DNA of 64,000 bases from Proteles cristata cristata (taxonomy: Eukaryota > Chordata > Mammalia > Carnivora > Hyaenidae): NCBI GenBank assembly GCA_017311185.1, contig JAESUZ010004136.1:1736001-1800000 (forward strand), in the 5' to 3' direction. This document shows positions 12,424 through 23,800 of this stretch, one piece after another. Numbering within the stretch: position 1 is the first letter of the stretch; each line of letters begins with the position of its first letter. Made by a program: the position numbers and the translations under genes. The notes under the pieces were generated by a model. It saw only the letters and a list, made by a program, of their open reading frames with translations. It was not told the origin of the DNA and searched no databases.

Positions 12424-12637
12424 AAAAAATTTTAATGTTTATTTGTTTTTGAGAGAGAGACAGACAGCTCATGAGCAGGGGAGGGGCAGAGAGAGAGAGG
12501 GAGACACAGAATCTGAAGCAGGCTCCAGGCTCTGAGCTGTCTGCACAGAGCCCGACGTGGGGCTCGAACTCACAGACCGCAGATCATGATCTGAGCTGAA
12601 GTCAAACACTTAACTGACTGAGTCACCCAGGCGCCCC
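12424..12637 (-). repeat. CanSINE
   Basis: Complete copy from the aatgtttatttg tail complement to the end gactgagtcacccaggcgcc. Confidence 0.9.
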
Positions 12638-13749
12638 TACTTAACACATTTTTAAGCCAACAGACCAACCCTCAAATCTGCAAGGAATCATTTACACCCA
12701 CAAGGACGCTCACAATTTCAATTCCTCTTTTTAACTCAGAGACTCTAAAAATTTTCCATTGGTCATCCTCTTGGGTATGAACTGGTAGTATGTTTCTGAC
12801 CTCAGTTTTTTGCATAAAGCTCTAAACAATTATGACTACAGTGGCTTGAATTCACTATTTTGGGAATTTCATCTAATGTGGAATATAGAACCATGGAATA
12901 TCTTTATGCCAATATTTCTCTGTATTTGAAATTGAAACATGAATCCTTTCATTGGTGGGGTTTGGGGGACCAACTATTGATGTCCATCCATTAACTTACA
13001 ATGAAAGCCTCGATACACACATCTAAGTGTTGTACCTAATATATATCATTTGTTTTGATACATTTGCTTAGCACTTTAAACAGCTTATCTCAAGCACTTT
13101 GTTTTGGTACCTTTTTGCAGTCTAAATTGTGTTATGCTGAAGCATTTCTCTTTAGGTAGTCTAACTGCATCTATTAACTGGACACACTTTGTAATGCCTG
13201 TAGATTCATCGATCATTCTTGATTTCTAGATTAGGGTTGGCTCCATGGCGACTCCTACGTCATAAATGCATCTATCTGTGGCACTCCTCAAAAGTGACGT
13301 GTTTTCCGTGCCTTTCCCTTGCTTGTCCCAAACACAGACAATTTTAACGAGGCTATTACATTGAATGATTCTATAATTATGTATGTGAGCTGGCTTTGGC
13401 TATGAAACCGGGTTAACTCTCACACAAGTGTAACCAATGTCATAAAGCATGTCTTCTTTTTAATAATTCAAGTTTGCAGATGCTTTAAGAAGTTCAAATT
13501 GTTTTCTCTTTTAAGATACAAGCTTTGTGGAAGGGAAGTGGCCTGATTTTATTAGGCATTGTTGCTTCCCTTGGTAATTTTTCCATGACCAATAAATAAA
13601 TAAATAAATAAAAAGAGGCTGAGGATTAAAAGAATTAATGAAGAGCATAAATGTGAAATTGAGATAATCTTCATTAGTCTGCATGAAAGTGATTTCAGCT
13701 TCCGATTCCTTGGCTTTCTTGGATGGCCACTTCTGCAGTGTTTTGCCCC
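12638..13749. other. Intergenic, no repeat recognised; possible regulatory patch
   Basis: No repeat recognised except a short (AATA)n at 13590-13613. Two CRE-like words, cctacgtcat (13254-13263) and gtgacgtg (13294-13301), lie about 31 bp apart. No exon seen. Confidence 0.35.
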
Positions 13750-14345
13750 CCGATTTATTGAGATATAATTGACATACAGCATTGCATTAAGTTTAAGGTA
13801 TACAATGTGTTGTTTTGATACATATACATATTGTAAAATGAATACCACCACAGGGTTGGTTAACATATCCTTCCCTTCACATAATTGCTATTTTATTGTG
13901 GTGGTGGTGAGAATATTAAACCTTTACCCTCATAGCAACTTCCAAGTGTACAATACAGTCGTTGTTAATGACAGTCACCACGCTTTATCTTAGATCTCTG
14001 GAGTTTGTTCATCTTATTGCTGAAGGTCTGTACCCTTTGACCAACATCTCTTCACTTTTCCTGACCCCTCAACCCCACCAACCACCATTCTACTCTGTTT
14101 CTACGAGTTCAGTGTTTATAGATTCCAAATATTAAGTGAGATCATATGGTATTTGTTTCCCTCTGTCTGACTTATTTCACTTAGCATAATGCCCTCGGGG
14201 TCCATCCATGTTGTCATAAATGGCAGGATTTCCTTCTTCTTTACAGCCGAATAGTATTCCATTGTATACTGATACACACTTTATCCATTCATCTGTCGAT
14301 GGACATTTAGTTTGGTTCCACGTCTTGGCTGCTGTGACTAAAGCT
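13750..14345 (-). mobile_element. Old L1, 3' end, antisense
   Basis: Starts with tttattgagatataattgac, a recognisable L1 3' UTR word in reverse complement, and runs into the ORF2 end (ttcacttagcataatgccc, ttccattgtatactgatac). Confidence 0.82.
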
Positions 14346-14724
14346 TCATGGCACTGTTTTGAAAGTCATTTCATGGGTGAAATCCTTTTGATTATATTTA
14401 ATAGTTCTGAGGCAGAAAATGACAGGCTTAGAGTTTAAAGTTTTAAGCCATTGGCTGGAGAAACAGAGAGTTCCAATGACTGCCATACAATATCTTATCT
14501 TTTGTAACCACAGTCTGGATCTGTAGATTTCTGATTTATAATGGGTGCTGAATTCATGGCTTCACCAGGTTTCTAAAAAGATCCAGAAGCAATGACCAAT
14601 TCAGTAGCAATGAGCAACCCTAGAGCAGCTTATAGGCTCTATATTTAATTTTCCACTATGATGAACCTGGGCAGAAAATATTTCCAAGTTACATACATGG
14701 ATAAATGACTTGTATCCAGAAATA

Positions 14725-15790
14725 TAGAGAACAATGATGAGTCAATAGTGATAAGACAAAAACCCATTAAAAGTAAAACAAATGTTTGAACAGATACTTC
14801 ACCAAAGAAGTTGTAGAAATGGTTAACAAAAACACAGAATGAACTCATCATTAGTCATGAAGGAAATGCAAATTAAAGCCAGAAGGACGTATCACTATAC
14901 ACCTAATAGAATGGCTAAAATTTATAAATTTTTAAATGTTTATTTATTTTGGAGAGAGAGATAGTATGAGGGGTAGGAGGGGCAGAGAGAGGGAGACACA
15001 GAATCCGAAGCAGGCTTCAGGCTCCGAGCAGTCAGCACAGAGCCCAACGCGGGGCTCGAAGTCATGAATTGTGAGATCATGACCTGAGCCAAAGTTGGAC
15101 AATCAACCGACTGAGACATCTAGGTGCCCAGAATGGCTAAAATGTAAAGGCTTGACAATATCAAGTGTTGTAGAACATAGGAAGCAATTTTATCTCTCAC
15201 TCATTGGTGGTGAGTATGCAAATACAGTATAGATCTTTTGGAAAAACAGTTTGGCACGTTCTCATAACATCAAGCACACACATGGCATAAGACCCAGAAA
15301 TTCCACTCTTGGGTATTTTCCCAAGGAAGGAGAAACATATGTTCACACAAAAACCTGTGTATAAATGTTTAGAGCAGATTTATTTATAACAGTCCAAAAC
15401 TGGAAAGAACCCAAATGTCCATCAACCAGTGACTGGATGTTGCATATCCGTGTAGTGCAATAGTACTCAGCGACGGAAAGAGACAAGCTACCGATACATG
15501 TAACACCATGAACAAATCTTAAAAGCTAAATTAAAGAAGCCAGACACGAGAGGTAGCATATTGCATGGTGCAATTGATAAGACATTTTAAAAATACAAAA
15601 GTATAGGGAGAGGAAAACAGATCAGGTTTTCCCGGAGAAGAGGGTTAGAGGGAAAGGGCTGACTTCAAAGGGGCCTGGAGGAAATCGGGGATGATGGAAA
15701 CGCTCTACATCTTCATTGTGGTAACAGTTATACAGCTGTAAACAGTTGCCAAAACTCATCCAGGCATATACGTTAAAGTAAAAAGGATCA
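14725..15790 (+). mobile_element. Old L1, ORF2 3' end, sense
   Basis: Readable pieces: cattagtcatgaaggaaatg, cccagaaattccactcttgg, aacccaaatgtccatcaacc. Together with the antisense piece at 13750 it makes a head-to-head pair of separate L1 relics. A SINE splits it at 14921-15129. Confidence 0.8.
14921..15129 (-). repeat. CanSINE inside old L1
   Basis: TSD agaatggctaaaat at 14908-14921 and 15130-15143, taken from the L1. Confidence 0.92.
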
Positions 15791-15799
15791 AGGCTGGGG

Positions 15800-16600
15800 G
15801 GCGGACTGGGCAGGCAAGAGATGGAGTTTGAAAAGTGTGAGGGGAATTCAGGACAAAGAGAGATTTATTTATTTATTATTATATTTTTTTTTACTAAAGT
15901 CAATCAAAGAGTATGGCACGAAGATGACACTTGATCTGGGCTTAGTTAAGTGGCAGGGAAAGAATATTCCAGGAGTTACACGAGTTGCACATGACCTGGC
16001 AAATAGTAGATGCTTAATAAATATTTGTTGACTAGATGAAATGAGGAAGGGACAGTGAGCAAAATCCGGAGGAGAAACATATGGAAAACTTGGGGGTCAC
16101 AGTACGTTTGGCTGGGGCTTGTGTTGCAGGGGGTGATGGGCTGCACAGATAGGGAATGACCAGACAATTTTGCATACCAAGCGAATGAGTTCAGACTTTA
16201 TTTTTAGGAAGTGAGCTGAAGTTTGAATAGGAGAGTGACACATCTAGAGCCGGAATTTCTGGAAGGTTGATCTGCCTCTGGTATGGTCCCTGGTATGGCC
16301 CATGAGTAGGAGGGAGAGAGAAACCGAAGTCACCAGAAGCTCAAAATGATGACCTGGACCGGGGGGACCGTAAGGATTAAGGAGAAGGAACAGATTAGGA
16401 GACAAAATGAAGAGGATCAGTTGACTTGACTGCCGATTGGGGTGGATGGAGGACGGTGGCGGACAAAGAAGGGAAACTGAGGTCTTAGGCCATTGGGGAA
16501 GAAAGGCATAAAGAGCAAAGATCGGTGGCAGAGGAGATTTCGAAGGGCCGAGACAGTTCTGTGAGGACAGACTGGACACCCTTGTGCCTGGAAAGCGGGC
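15800..16600 (+). repeat. Ancient interspersed repeat (unassigned LINE-like family), partial
   Basis: It shares words and order with the blocks at 30080, 45010 and 61350: gagttcagactttattttta, gagagtgacacatct, then a GA-rich stretch. It also carries a tail-like word at 15998-16032 (agtagatgcttaataaatat). Very divergent, and the family name is uncertain. Confidence 0.45.
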
Positions 16601-16938
16601 CATGCAGGTCTGCGGCTTAGGGGCGTCTGGGCAGGAAGTGGTGACGTGAAAGTCACCAGCTGAAGCCTGTGTTTGGGAGAAAGCACTAGCATCTCGGAGT
16701 CAGCCCGCGGGCTAGAAGCTGAGGCTGTGCCGCCTGCGGATTTACAGTGTCACCGGGCCCGGCCCGCGACAACTAGGGGGAGTAGGATTCCCGTGTCCAG
16801 CCCGCCCCAGGGCGCTGGACTCGGGGAGCGGAGGACAATCAAGGCTCGCTCCCGGCGGACGCCTTACCCGAGGCGGGACGATGAGCCTCCGGGGCAGCGG
16901 CGCGGGAGCTTCCGAGCCGAGGCGCGCGCTCCCCGGCG

Positions 16939-16949
16939 TGCGCAGGCGC
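16939..16949 (+). promoter_or_regulatory. NRF1-like site
   Basis: TGCGCAGGCGC differs by one base from the NRF1 core TGCGCATGCGC and sits 8 bp upstream of the X-box. NRF1 sites are common in TATA-less CpG-island promoters. It is a motif match only. Confidence 0.45.
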
Positions 16950-16957
16950 GGCCCGGC

Positions 16958-16970
16958 GTCGCCTAGCAAC
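16958..16970 (+). promoter_or_regulatory. X-box (RFX-family binding site)
   Basis: GTCGCCTAGCAAC matches the palindromic X-box form GTTGCC-TA-GCAAC with one mismatch in the left half-site. RFX2/RFX3 bind such sites in promoters of ciliary and flagellar genes. Its place inside the CpG island, probably just upstream of the transcription start, fits ARMC3's ciliary/testis expression. Binding is inferred. Confidence 0.7.
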
Positions 16971-16974
16971 CAAG

Positions 16975-17064
16975 AACAACAGCGGCCTTGGAGGCGCGCG
17001 CAGGCGGCGGCGGGTGCAGTTCCCCAGGTGTGAGGAGCCGCGGCCCCGCGGGACCCCCAGGCAG
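16975..17064 (+). other. ARMC3: Probable noncoding exon 1 of ARMC3 (5' UTR; start approximate)
   Basis: The first coding exon starts one base before the ATG, so the 5' UTR must come from an upstream exon. In the CpG island, GCAG|gtaaag gives a good donor after 17064. An alternative donor is CCAG|gtgtga after 17037. No ATG occurs between the X-box and either donor. Either splice puts A at -3 and G at +4 of the ATG, a strong Kozak context. The transcription start cannot be read from sequence, so 16975 is only a guess. Confidence 0.4.
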
Positions 17065-17299
17065 GTAAAGGCAGGTGTGCGGCTGCGCAGCTACTCCTGC
17101 GGTTTGGAGAGGCCCAGGGCAGAGGTCCCCGCAGAATTTGGGCGAGGAGAAGGTGCCCAGCGCGTGGGGACATCTGGGCCAACCGACGGAACCAATACCT
17201 TCTTAGGGTTTGTCGGTCCCTGCCTTATGCACGCAGTATCAGCGGGGGGGAGGGGGGGTGGGGAGGGTCAGGGTGGGTTTCATTAGCATCCTGGCCTCC

Positions 17300-17395
17300 T
17301 TCCATTTAACAGGTGACGAAACAGGCCCCTAGAGGGCCGTTACTTGACTCTCAGCAATTCAGGAAGAGAGTCCCCACTTTGTCTAGCCTTCCCCT
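17300..17395 (-). repeat. MIR fragment
   Basis: ccatttaacaggtgacgaaac is the reverse-strand MIR core, followed by a decayed remainder. Confidence 0.65.
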
Positions 17396-17855
17396 TTCCT
17401 TCAAATTTTTCTAAAATAAGTCTCCTCCTTAGAAACCATTGAAGATCGCACAGGCTGAAAGTTCACAAAGAGGTACAAAGGATCGAAAAGTTTGTGAGGG
17501 GAAAAGTGTAGCTCCTTTCTAATAATCGAGGAGATGCAAGTTTAAAGCAGATTTGTTTTTGTACTCAATGCCGTGAAGTTCATGCCTTTGCATCCAGTTA
17601 TTTTACTTTATCTTAAAGAAGCAGCTGAGGATGTGGATGAACATTTTATGTCTAAGGATGTCCATTGCAGCTTTATCCATATTTTCAGGAAATTAGAAAC
17701 AAATGCTCAATAAGGCACTGTCTAGATAAATAGTGGATTTTACAATATTATTTTAAATGACATGATATGCCAATTCATTGGAGATGATTGGAGCAATGAA
17801 TGGAGACTCAGAGATTTCACGAACTTGTCCATTAGTTTAAGAATATAGGAGGAAA

Positions 17856-17988
17856 GGAGGGCACTTGTTGGGATGAGCACTGGGTGTGGTATGTAAGCAA
17901 TGAATCACGAGAATCTACCCCAAAACCAAGAGCACACTGCACATGCGGTATGTTAGCCAATTGAGAATAAATTATATTAAAAAAAAAA
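17856..17988 (+). mobile_element. L1 3' end, 5'-truncated insertion
   Basis: Only about 130 bp of the carnivore L1 3' UTR (gggcacttgttgggatgagc) with a poly(A) end. TSD aagaatataggaggaaa (17839-17855) and aagaatatagtaggaaa (17989-18005), 16 of 17 identical. Confidence 0.88.
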
Positions 17989-18062
17989 AGAATATAGTAG
18001 GAAAATGGTTCCATGGAAGGGATTTGAGAAAAGGAGACAGAAATCCTTATAGCATGGTAAAA

Positions 18063-18101
<39 letters not shown>
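18063..18101 (+). repeat. (CA)n microsatellite
   Basis: About 19 uninterrupted CA units. Confidence 0.95.
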
Positions 18102-18383
18102 ACCAAAAAAAGAACTATACTGAAACAGTGCCAATCTCCCTGACTTCATTCCAGAGCGATTTTTTTTTTATTCCATGTGCCCTTCCTTGTTTTCCACATT
18201 TCCTGTAACAAAATGTCTCACCTCTATAAGTGGACAATAGACACAGACCTATACATTTAAATATGGTTAAAATGGTAAATTTTATGTTACGTATGTTTTA
18301 GCACAATAAGAAACATCTATGGGAAGGGTGGTAAAATAGTCAAAGCAGATTTGCTTCAAAAAGTCAAAGGGATTTGTTTTCTT

Positions 18384-18537
18384 TAAAAATTTTTTTAAGT
18401 ATTTATTTATTTTTGAGGGAAAGAGAGACAGAGCCTCGAGCAGGAGAGGGTTCAAAAGAGTGGGAGACACAAAATCCGAAGCAGGCTCCAGGCTCTGAGC
18501 TGGCAGCGCTATTAACTCACTGAGCCACCCTGGTGTC
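18384..18537 (-). repeat. CanSINE with internal deletion
   Basis: Jumps from tctgagctggcagcg directly to ttaactcactgagccaccc. About 60 bp of the usual body is missing. Confidence 0.85.
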
Positions 18538-20371
18538 ACTTAATGTGACATCTCTGGAGTTTTAGAGGCAAACAAATCTTTAAAGGATGAAATGATATAA
18601 GATGATGTGGTTGTATCATGTTGATTTTAAGTGAAATGTTTAATTTACAAAGTTAGAAAAAACACCTTATGGTTATCTTTGAGGCTCATTGCCCCTGATC
18701 TATGTCAGTTATATATACTGTCTTCCCCGTTAACTACTATACTCAATATGGTAATAAAAACACAAACTAAATGCTTTCTACTTCATGGTATTGCCTGGAG
18801 ATCAGCTCCATTGCTATTGTTCTGTGTTAAGGCAATTCTAACCTCTGTACTCTTCAATATGCAATTGCTCAAAGCCACTATCCTGAAATGGGGAAAGAAT
18901 AAGTTCCTAAGTGAAAAGCAGCTGACAGGTATATTCAGTTCCTTCTTAAACATTATTCATAAGGAGTTCTTTTGTAAATCAAAGGCTGCTCTATCTTGGA
19001 GTTCGTTACAAAGCACTATGAAATTTCTTTTTCCTAGAGATTAATCGTAAGATAGATTTTCATTTGTCCAGAATAGTTTCTGTGCATCTGCCTGGAATAT
19101 CATAAACACCAAATCTAGGGTCTGTGTGCTTTTCCAACACCTATAAAAGAGGTTTGAGTTCTGGAAAAAATATTGCATCTAAAGTCTGAAAAGAAAATTG
19201 AAAAAGCAATGTAAATGTTTTTTAATATTAAATTATATTTGAAAACAGTTTTCTCATTTTGCAAGAATTTTGAGGTATACAAACTGATGACTAATTTCAA
19301 ACGCTTGATTTCAAAACTTTATGTGAGGAAAATCATAATTAATGGAGGATGTGGGTACATTTTAATGTTTTAGTATATTGGATATGCTGTGAGGTAGTGC
19401 ATCAGATGCTCAAAGCTTGCCCAGATGCTCAAAGATATTGAAATTTATGTGACCTGAACTGAGAGATCTGGATGTCTTTCAGAAGCCCCTGGGAGCTTCT
19501 ATGAACAGGTGGCTATTTAAAATATGTGATAAATTCTGGTGAGGGTCTCTATTGCCAAGAGTTGCTTTTGTCCCTTGATAGACCATCTGAACTAATCCTC
19601 ACATTGTAGATTCTTTCCAAAGATTTTTGACTTCTCGGAATTTTCTGGAAACTATACTAATTTCTTTGAGACCTGTTTATACCATTTGAGATTGCCCAAA
19701 TGCCAAACATAACCTCTCATTGGAGAAAACTCAAGAGATTTCTAGAGTTATTTATTCTAACAGTCATCAACATCTTGGAAAGTCCTCTGTACCCATGTGG
19801 AGTTATTGCTCTGTGGTGTATTAACTATCAGTACCAATCCTCTGAATTGTTGTCTGCACAGTTAATGGATATACAAGGGCAGGTGGAAAAAAGTCTTTTA
19901 AGCAATAACCCCAGCTTCTCCAGAACACAGCTCTTCAGATTCCCAATTACTTTTTTTTTATTGCGCTATGGACTGTGTTAGAGAAAACTTTGGCTGGGAA
20001 AATGCCACAAACATTAATTTGGAGTTGGTACATCTCAGGGGTCATTCACCAAGTCATACTCCCAGGCAAAACAGAGTTAATGATTTTTATAAACATTGAA
20101 CGCCTACTAGGTACCAGATACTGTTGGGATAGATCTGTGCGAGAAAGCAGACAAAAACCCACCCCTTTGTGGCAGAATGTTTTTGCAGATCTCAAAAGTG
20201 AGTTGGGTTTTGTCTCCTAAGCCCTCCAGAAATGAGCTATATGCATGGTAAACTGTTTTGCTGTTATGTAAGTAAAAGTTAGGTCACTGATGTGTTCCCT
20301 TCCTTGCAAGCCGGAAGCCAGAACTGATGCCCAACAATCTTAACAATAACTTCCTTAAAAACTGTGAGGTT

Positions 20372-20598
20372 TGGGGTGCCTGGGTGGCTCAGTCGGTTAG
20401 GTGTCTGACTTCGGCTTAGGTCACGATCTCACGGTTCGTGGGTTCGAGCCCTGTGTTGGGCTCTGTGCTGACAGCTCAGAGCCTGGAGCCTGCTTCGGAT
20501 TCTGTGTCTCCCTCTCTCTCTGCCCCTCCCCTGCTCCCTCTCTCTCTCTCTCTCTCTCAGAAATAAATAAAACATTTTTAAAAAATTAAAAAAACCTC
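20372..20598 (+). repeat. CanSINE
   Basis: TSD aaaactgtgaggtt (20357-20370) and aaaactgtggagtt (20599-20612). It ends about 180 bp upstream of exon 2. Confidence 0.93.
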
Positions 20599-20790
20599 AA
20601 AACTGTGGAGTTTAACACAGGAATGCAGGTAACGTATTTGTACAATCATTTCTACCTGTATTGCGTCGTCTCCTTTTTAGGTAAAATTTAAATGGGGAAA
20701 TAAATCGCCTTTTGAGGGCATAGGTAACAGAGATTTGTGCATATAAAATGTACAAATGACACTTTGACTAATTACTGCATCTTTTTCCAG

Positions 20791-20839
20791 GATGGGAAAA
20801 AAGATAAAGAAGGAGGCAGAACCCCCCCCTAAGGATGTG
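20791..20839 (+). CDS. ARMC3: ARMC3 exon 2 (start codon exon, residues 1-16)
   Basis: The acceptor ctttttccag ends at 20790, the ATG is at 20792-20794, and the donor gtaagt starts at 20840 (phase 0). It encodes the lysine-rich, proline-containing N-terminus [16 protein letters not shown]. Codons 11-13 lie in a run of eight C (20822-20829), a slippage-prone mononucleotide tract close to the start codon. Confidence 0.95.
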
Positions 20840-23800
20840 GTAAGTTGCAGATTTGAAGACTAGTGGCACGTGACCAACCAGTTTTAAACGTAAAATGCTC
20901 CAACAGTTTGGCACGTTCCAATATATACATGAGTACACAGTGGCAGAAGTCCAAAGTCTGACTAATGATAAGATTAGTTAGAGAAATCTAACATTATATA
21001 AACAAACATTTACAACGTTGTCATTACATAATTAGCACAATTAGAGAGTAATTATTAGCTTTTCCAGTATGTGGATGGCATGTTTAGAAGCCTAGTTAAT
21101 GACCAAATAGTTTTGGTTTGTTCTTTTAAATATTTTAAATTGATATTTGCTGGTCTCTCGTTAATGTTAATCATCCCAAGTGACTTTTTCAAAAATAACT
21201 AGGAGTTTATGCTATAGCTGTTAGACACGTATAGAAGGTTGTCTGAAGATGTGGACATCAGAAGGTTTATATTTTCCAGTTCTATAGAGATAAAAGTCTA
21301 AGTTCATCATCTTTTCCTGTTCCAAATGTTTGAGTAATATACTGCCTAAAACACAAAAGCCCTCTCTTTTAAAAGAGTTTTTATCTTATTTCTTTAAGGT
21401 TTATGAATTGCCAAAAGATTGTGTTAAAAATAAAAAATGAACTTGGACCATTTTCAGTTTAGAAACTTATTTTGAGGGGCACCTGCCTAGCTCAGTCAGT
21501 TGAGTGTGTGACTCTGGATCTCGGGGTTGTGAATTCAAGACCCACGTTGGGTATAGAGATTACTCGAAAATAAAGTCTTAGGGGCGCCTGGGATGGCTCA
21601 GTCGGCTGAGCGTCTGACTTTAGCTCAGGTCATGATTTCACAGTTTGTGGGTTAAAGCCCCACTTTGGGCTCTGTGCTGACAGCCTAGAGCCTGGAGCCT
21701 GCTTTAGATTCTGTGTCTCCCTCTCTCTCTGACCCTCAAAAATAAATAAACACTAAAATACATGACTAAATAAAAAGCCTTTAAGAAAAAAAAGAAACTA
21801 ATTTTGAAACAGACATTTGGTGTAATTTTCTTCAAATAAAATGTGAATGAAGAGAAGTGTTTATGGTCTGTCAATAGACTTACAGGATTTTATAGTTTGA
21901 AGGAAGCGGGACAGGATCTTCCCAACAGCACTGGCGCTTTGTGGTTACAGATGTGAGTCGCGTCCCAGCTCTGCCTCTCATCACCTGGGTTATTTGGCAC
22001 AGTTGCTAAATATGGCCGTGTTATTTCCCTTCGTATTTGGAGTTTCTTCATTGTGAATTGTAATGCCCAGCTCATTTTGGTTGGTGTATGAATTCAAATG
22101 AACTAGAGCTCATCAAGTTCTCGGTGCCTGGCACATAGTTCACGCTAGTAAGTAAGACCTATTATTGTGGGACTCCTTGAGGCTCTGATACACAGGCACA
22201 TACAAACACACACAGACACACGGACACACACACATTCCTATGTAACTTCTTAATTATGATCCTTCAATATGGTTGGGAACAAAGATTCCAGAAGTACCTG
22301 TCCGGGGGCGCCTGGATGGCTCAGTCAGTTAACTGACTCTTGATTTTGGCTCAGATCATGGTCTCACGGTTCCTGAGATCCAGCCCTGCATCTGGCTTTA
22401 CTCTGACAGTGTGGAGCTTGCTTGGGATTCTCCATCTCCCTCTTCCTCTCCACTGCTTGCGTGCATACTCTCTCTCTCTCAACATAAATAAATAAACTTA
22501 AGAAGAAGAAGCATAAGCACCTGCCTGCTCAGGTCTAGGAAAATTTTGCAGAGATAGATGGTCATTGTGGTTCATGACACATTTTCGTCATTCTGGTTGC
22601 TCTCAACGGACATACTTCTTTTTTTAAATGTTCTTTTAAAACTTATTTCTGAGAGAGAGAGAGAGAGAGATCGTGAGAAGGGGAGGGTCAGAGAGAGAGG
22701 GAGACACAGAATCTGAAGCAGGCTCCAGGCTCTGAGCTGGCTGTCAGCACAGAGCCTGATGCGGGGCTCGAACCCATGAACCATAAGATCATGACCTGAG
22801 CTGAAGTCAGACACTTAACCAACTGAGCCACCCAGACGCCCCTCTATGGATATACTTCTAAGACATCCCAAATTCTTTTATTTTTTTCATTGCATCTCAA
22901 GTTTGCATTGTCCCTTTTTGCTGCAAAATAGCATTAAAAAAAAAAAAAAGATTTTATTTTTAAGTAATCTCTACACCTGGCATGGGACTTGAACTCACAA
23001 CCCTGAGATCAGGAGTCACGTGCTCCACTGACTGAGACAGCTGTTTTCCCCAGTCAATAGCATTAGTGACATCTTATTATACTGGAAAGTGGACTAATGA
23101 ACACAGGACTTGATGACAAACTTTTTCTGATTAAAATAGGAATTAAGGGACTATTAAACAATAGATATATTTGTCTAATACACTGTCTATAATTTTGTAA
23201 TGTTTTGTTGGCATTGTCTTCTGTGTGCCAGTGTTTGGGGGTACAATCAAGGATTTGAGAAACACTTTTAAACCTAGCATTAACAGGGATGCCTGGGTGA
23301 CTCAGTTGGTTAAGTGTCTGACTTGCACTCAGATCATGATCTTGTGATTTGTGGGTTCAAGCCCCACGTCAGGCTCTGTGCAGACAGCTCAGAGCCTGGA
23401 GCCTGCTTCACATTCTTTATCTCCTTCTCTCTCTCCTCTTCTCCTGCTCCTGCTCTCTCTCTCTCTCTCTCTCTCTCTCAAAAATAAATAAACATTTAAA
23501 CCTAGCATTAACAGAAAACTAGCTCTTGTTTCCTTAGTTCACAATAGCCTTAGGAACAGCCAAAGTATGTGTAGATCTTTCATCCATTTTGGGATTATTT
23601 TTGTGTATGGTGTAAGAAAGGGGTCCAGTTTCATGGTTTGCGTGACCATATATGCATGGGTTTATTTTTGGGCACTCTGTTGTGTTCCGTTAATCTCTGT
23701 GTCTTATTTCTGTGTTAGTATCACACTGTTTTGATGACTACAGCTTTGTAGTACATCTTGAAACCTGGGATTGTAATTCCTCCAGCTTTGTTCTACTTTC

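Larger units (their letters stand above)
16730..17200 (+). promoter_or_regulatory. ARMC3: CpG island promoter of ARMC3
   Basis: A GC-rich, CpG-dense block in an otherwise AT-rich, CpG-poor region, lying 3.6 kb upstream of the first coding exon. No TATA box is visible. It contains a GC-box-like gaggcggga near 16871, an NRF1-like site and an X-box. ARMC3 is the only gene seen downstream, so I infer this is its promoter. No gene is visible leaving it on the minus strand. Confidence 0.8.
17065..20790 (+). other. ARMC3: ARMC3 intron 1
   Basis: Holds a MIR fragment, a short L1 3' end, a (CA)n tract and two SINEs. The 137-codon open frame at 18631-19044 has no recognisable product and no splice context, so I treat it as chance. 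Confidence 0.6.

Noticed and set aside
16742..17182. 146-codon minus-strand frame in the CpG island, possible divergent gene
   Set aside because: High GC removes stop codons by chance; no domain, splice site or continuation is seen.
18631..19044. 137-codon open frame in intron 1
   Set aside because: No recognisable domain and no exon signals; length is possible by chance.
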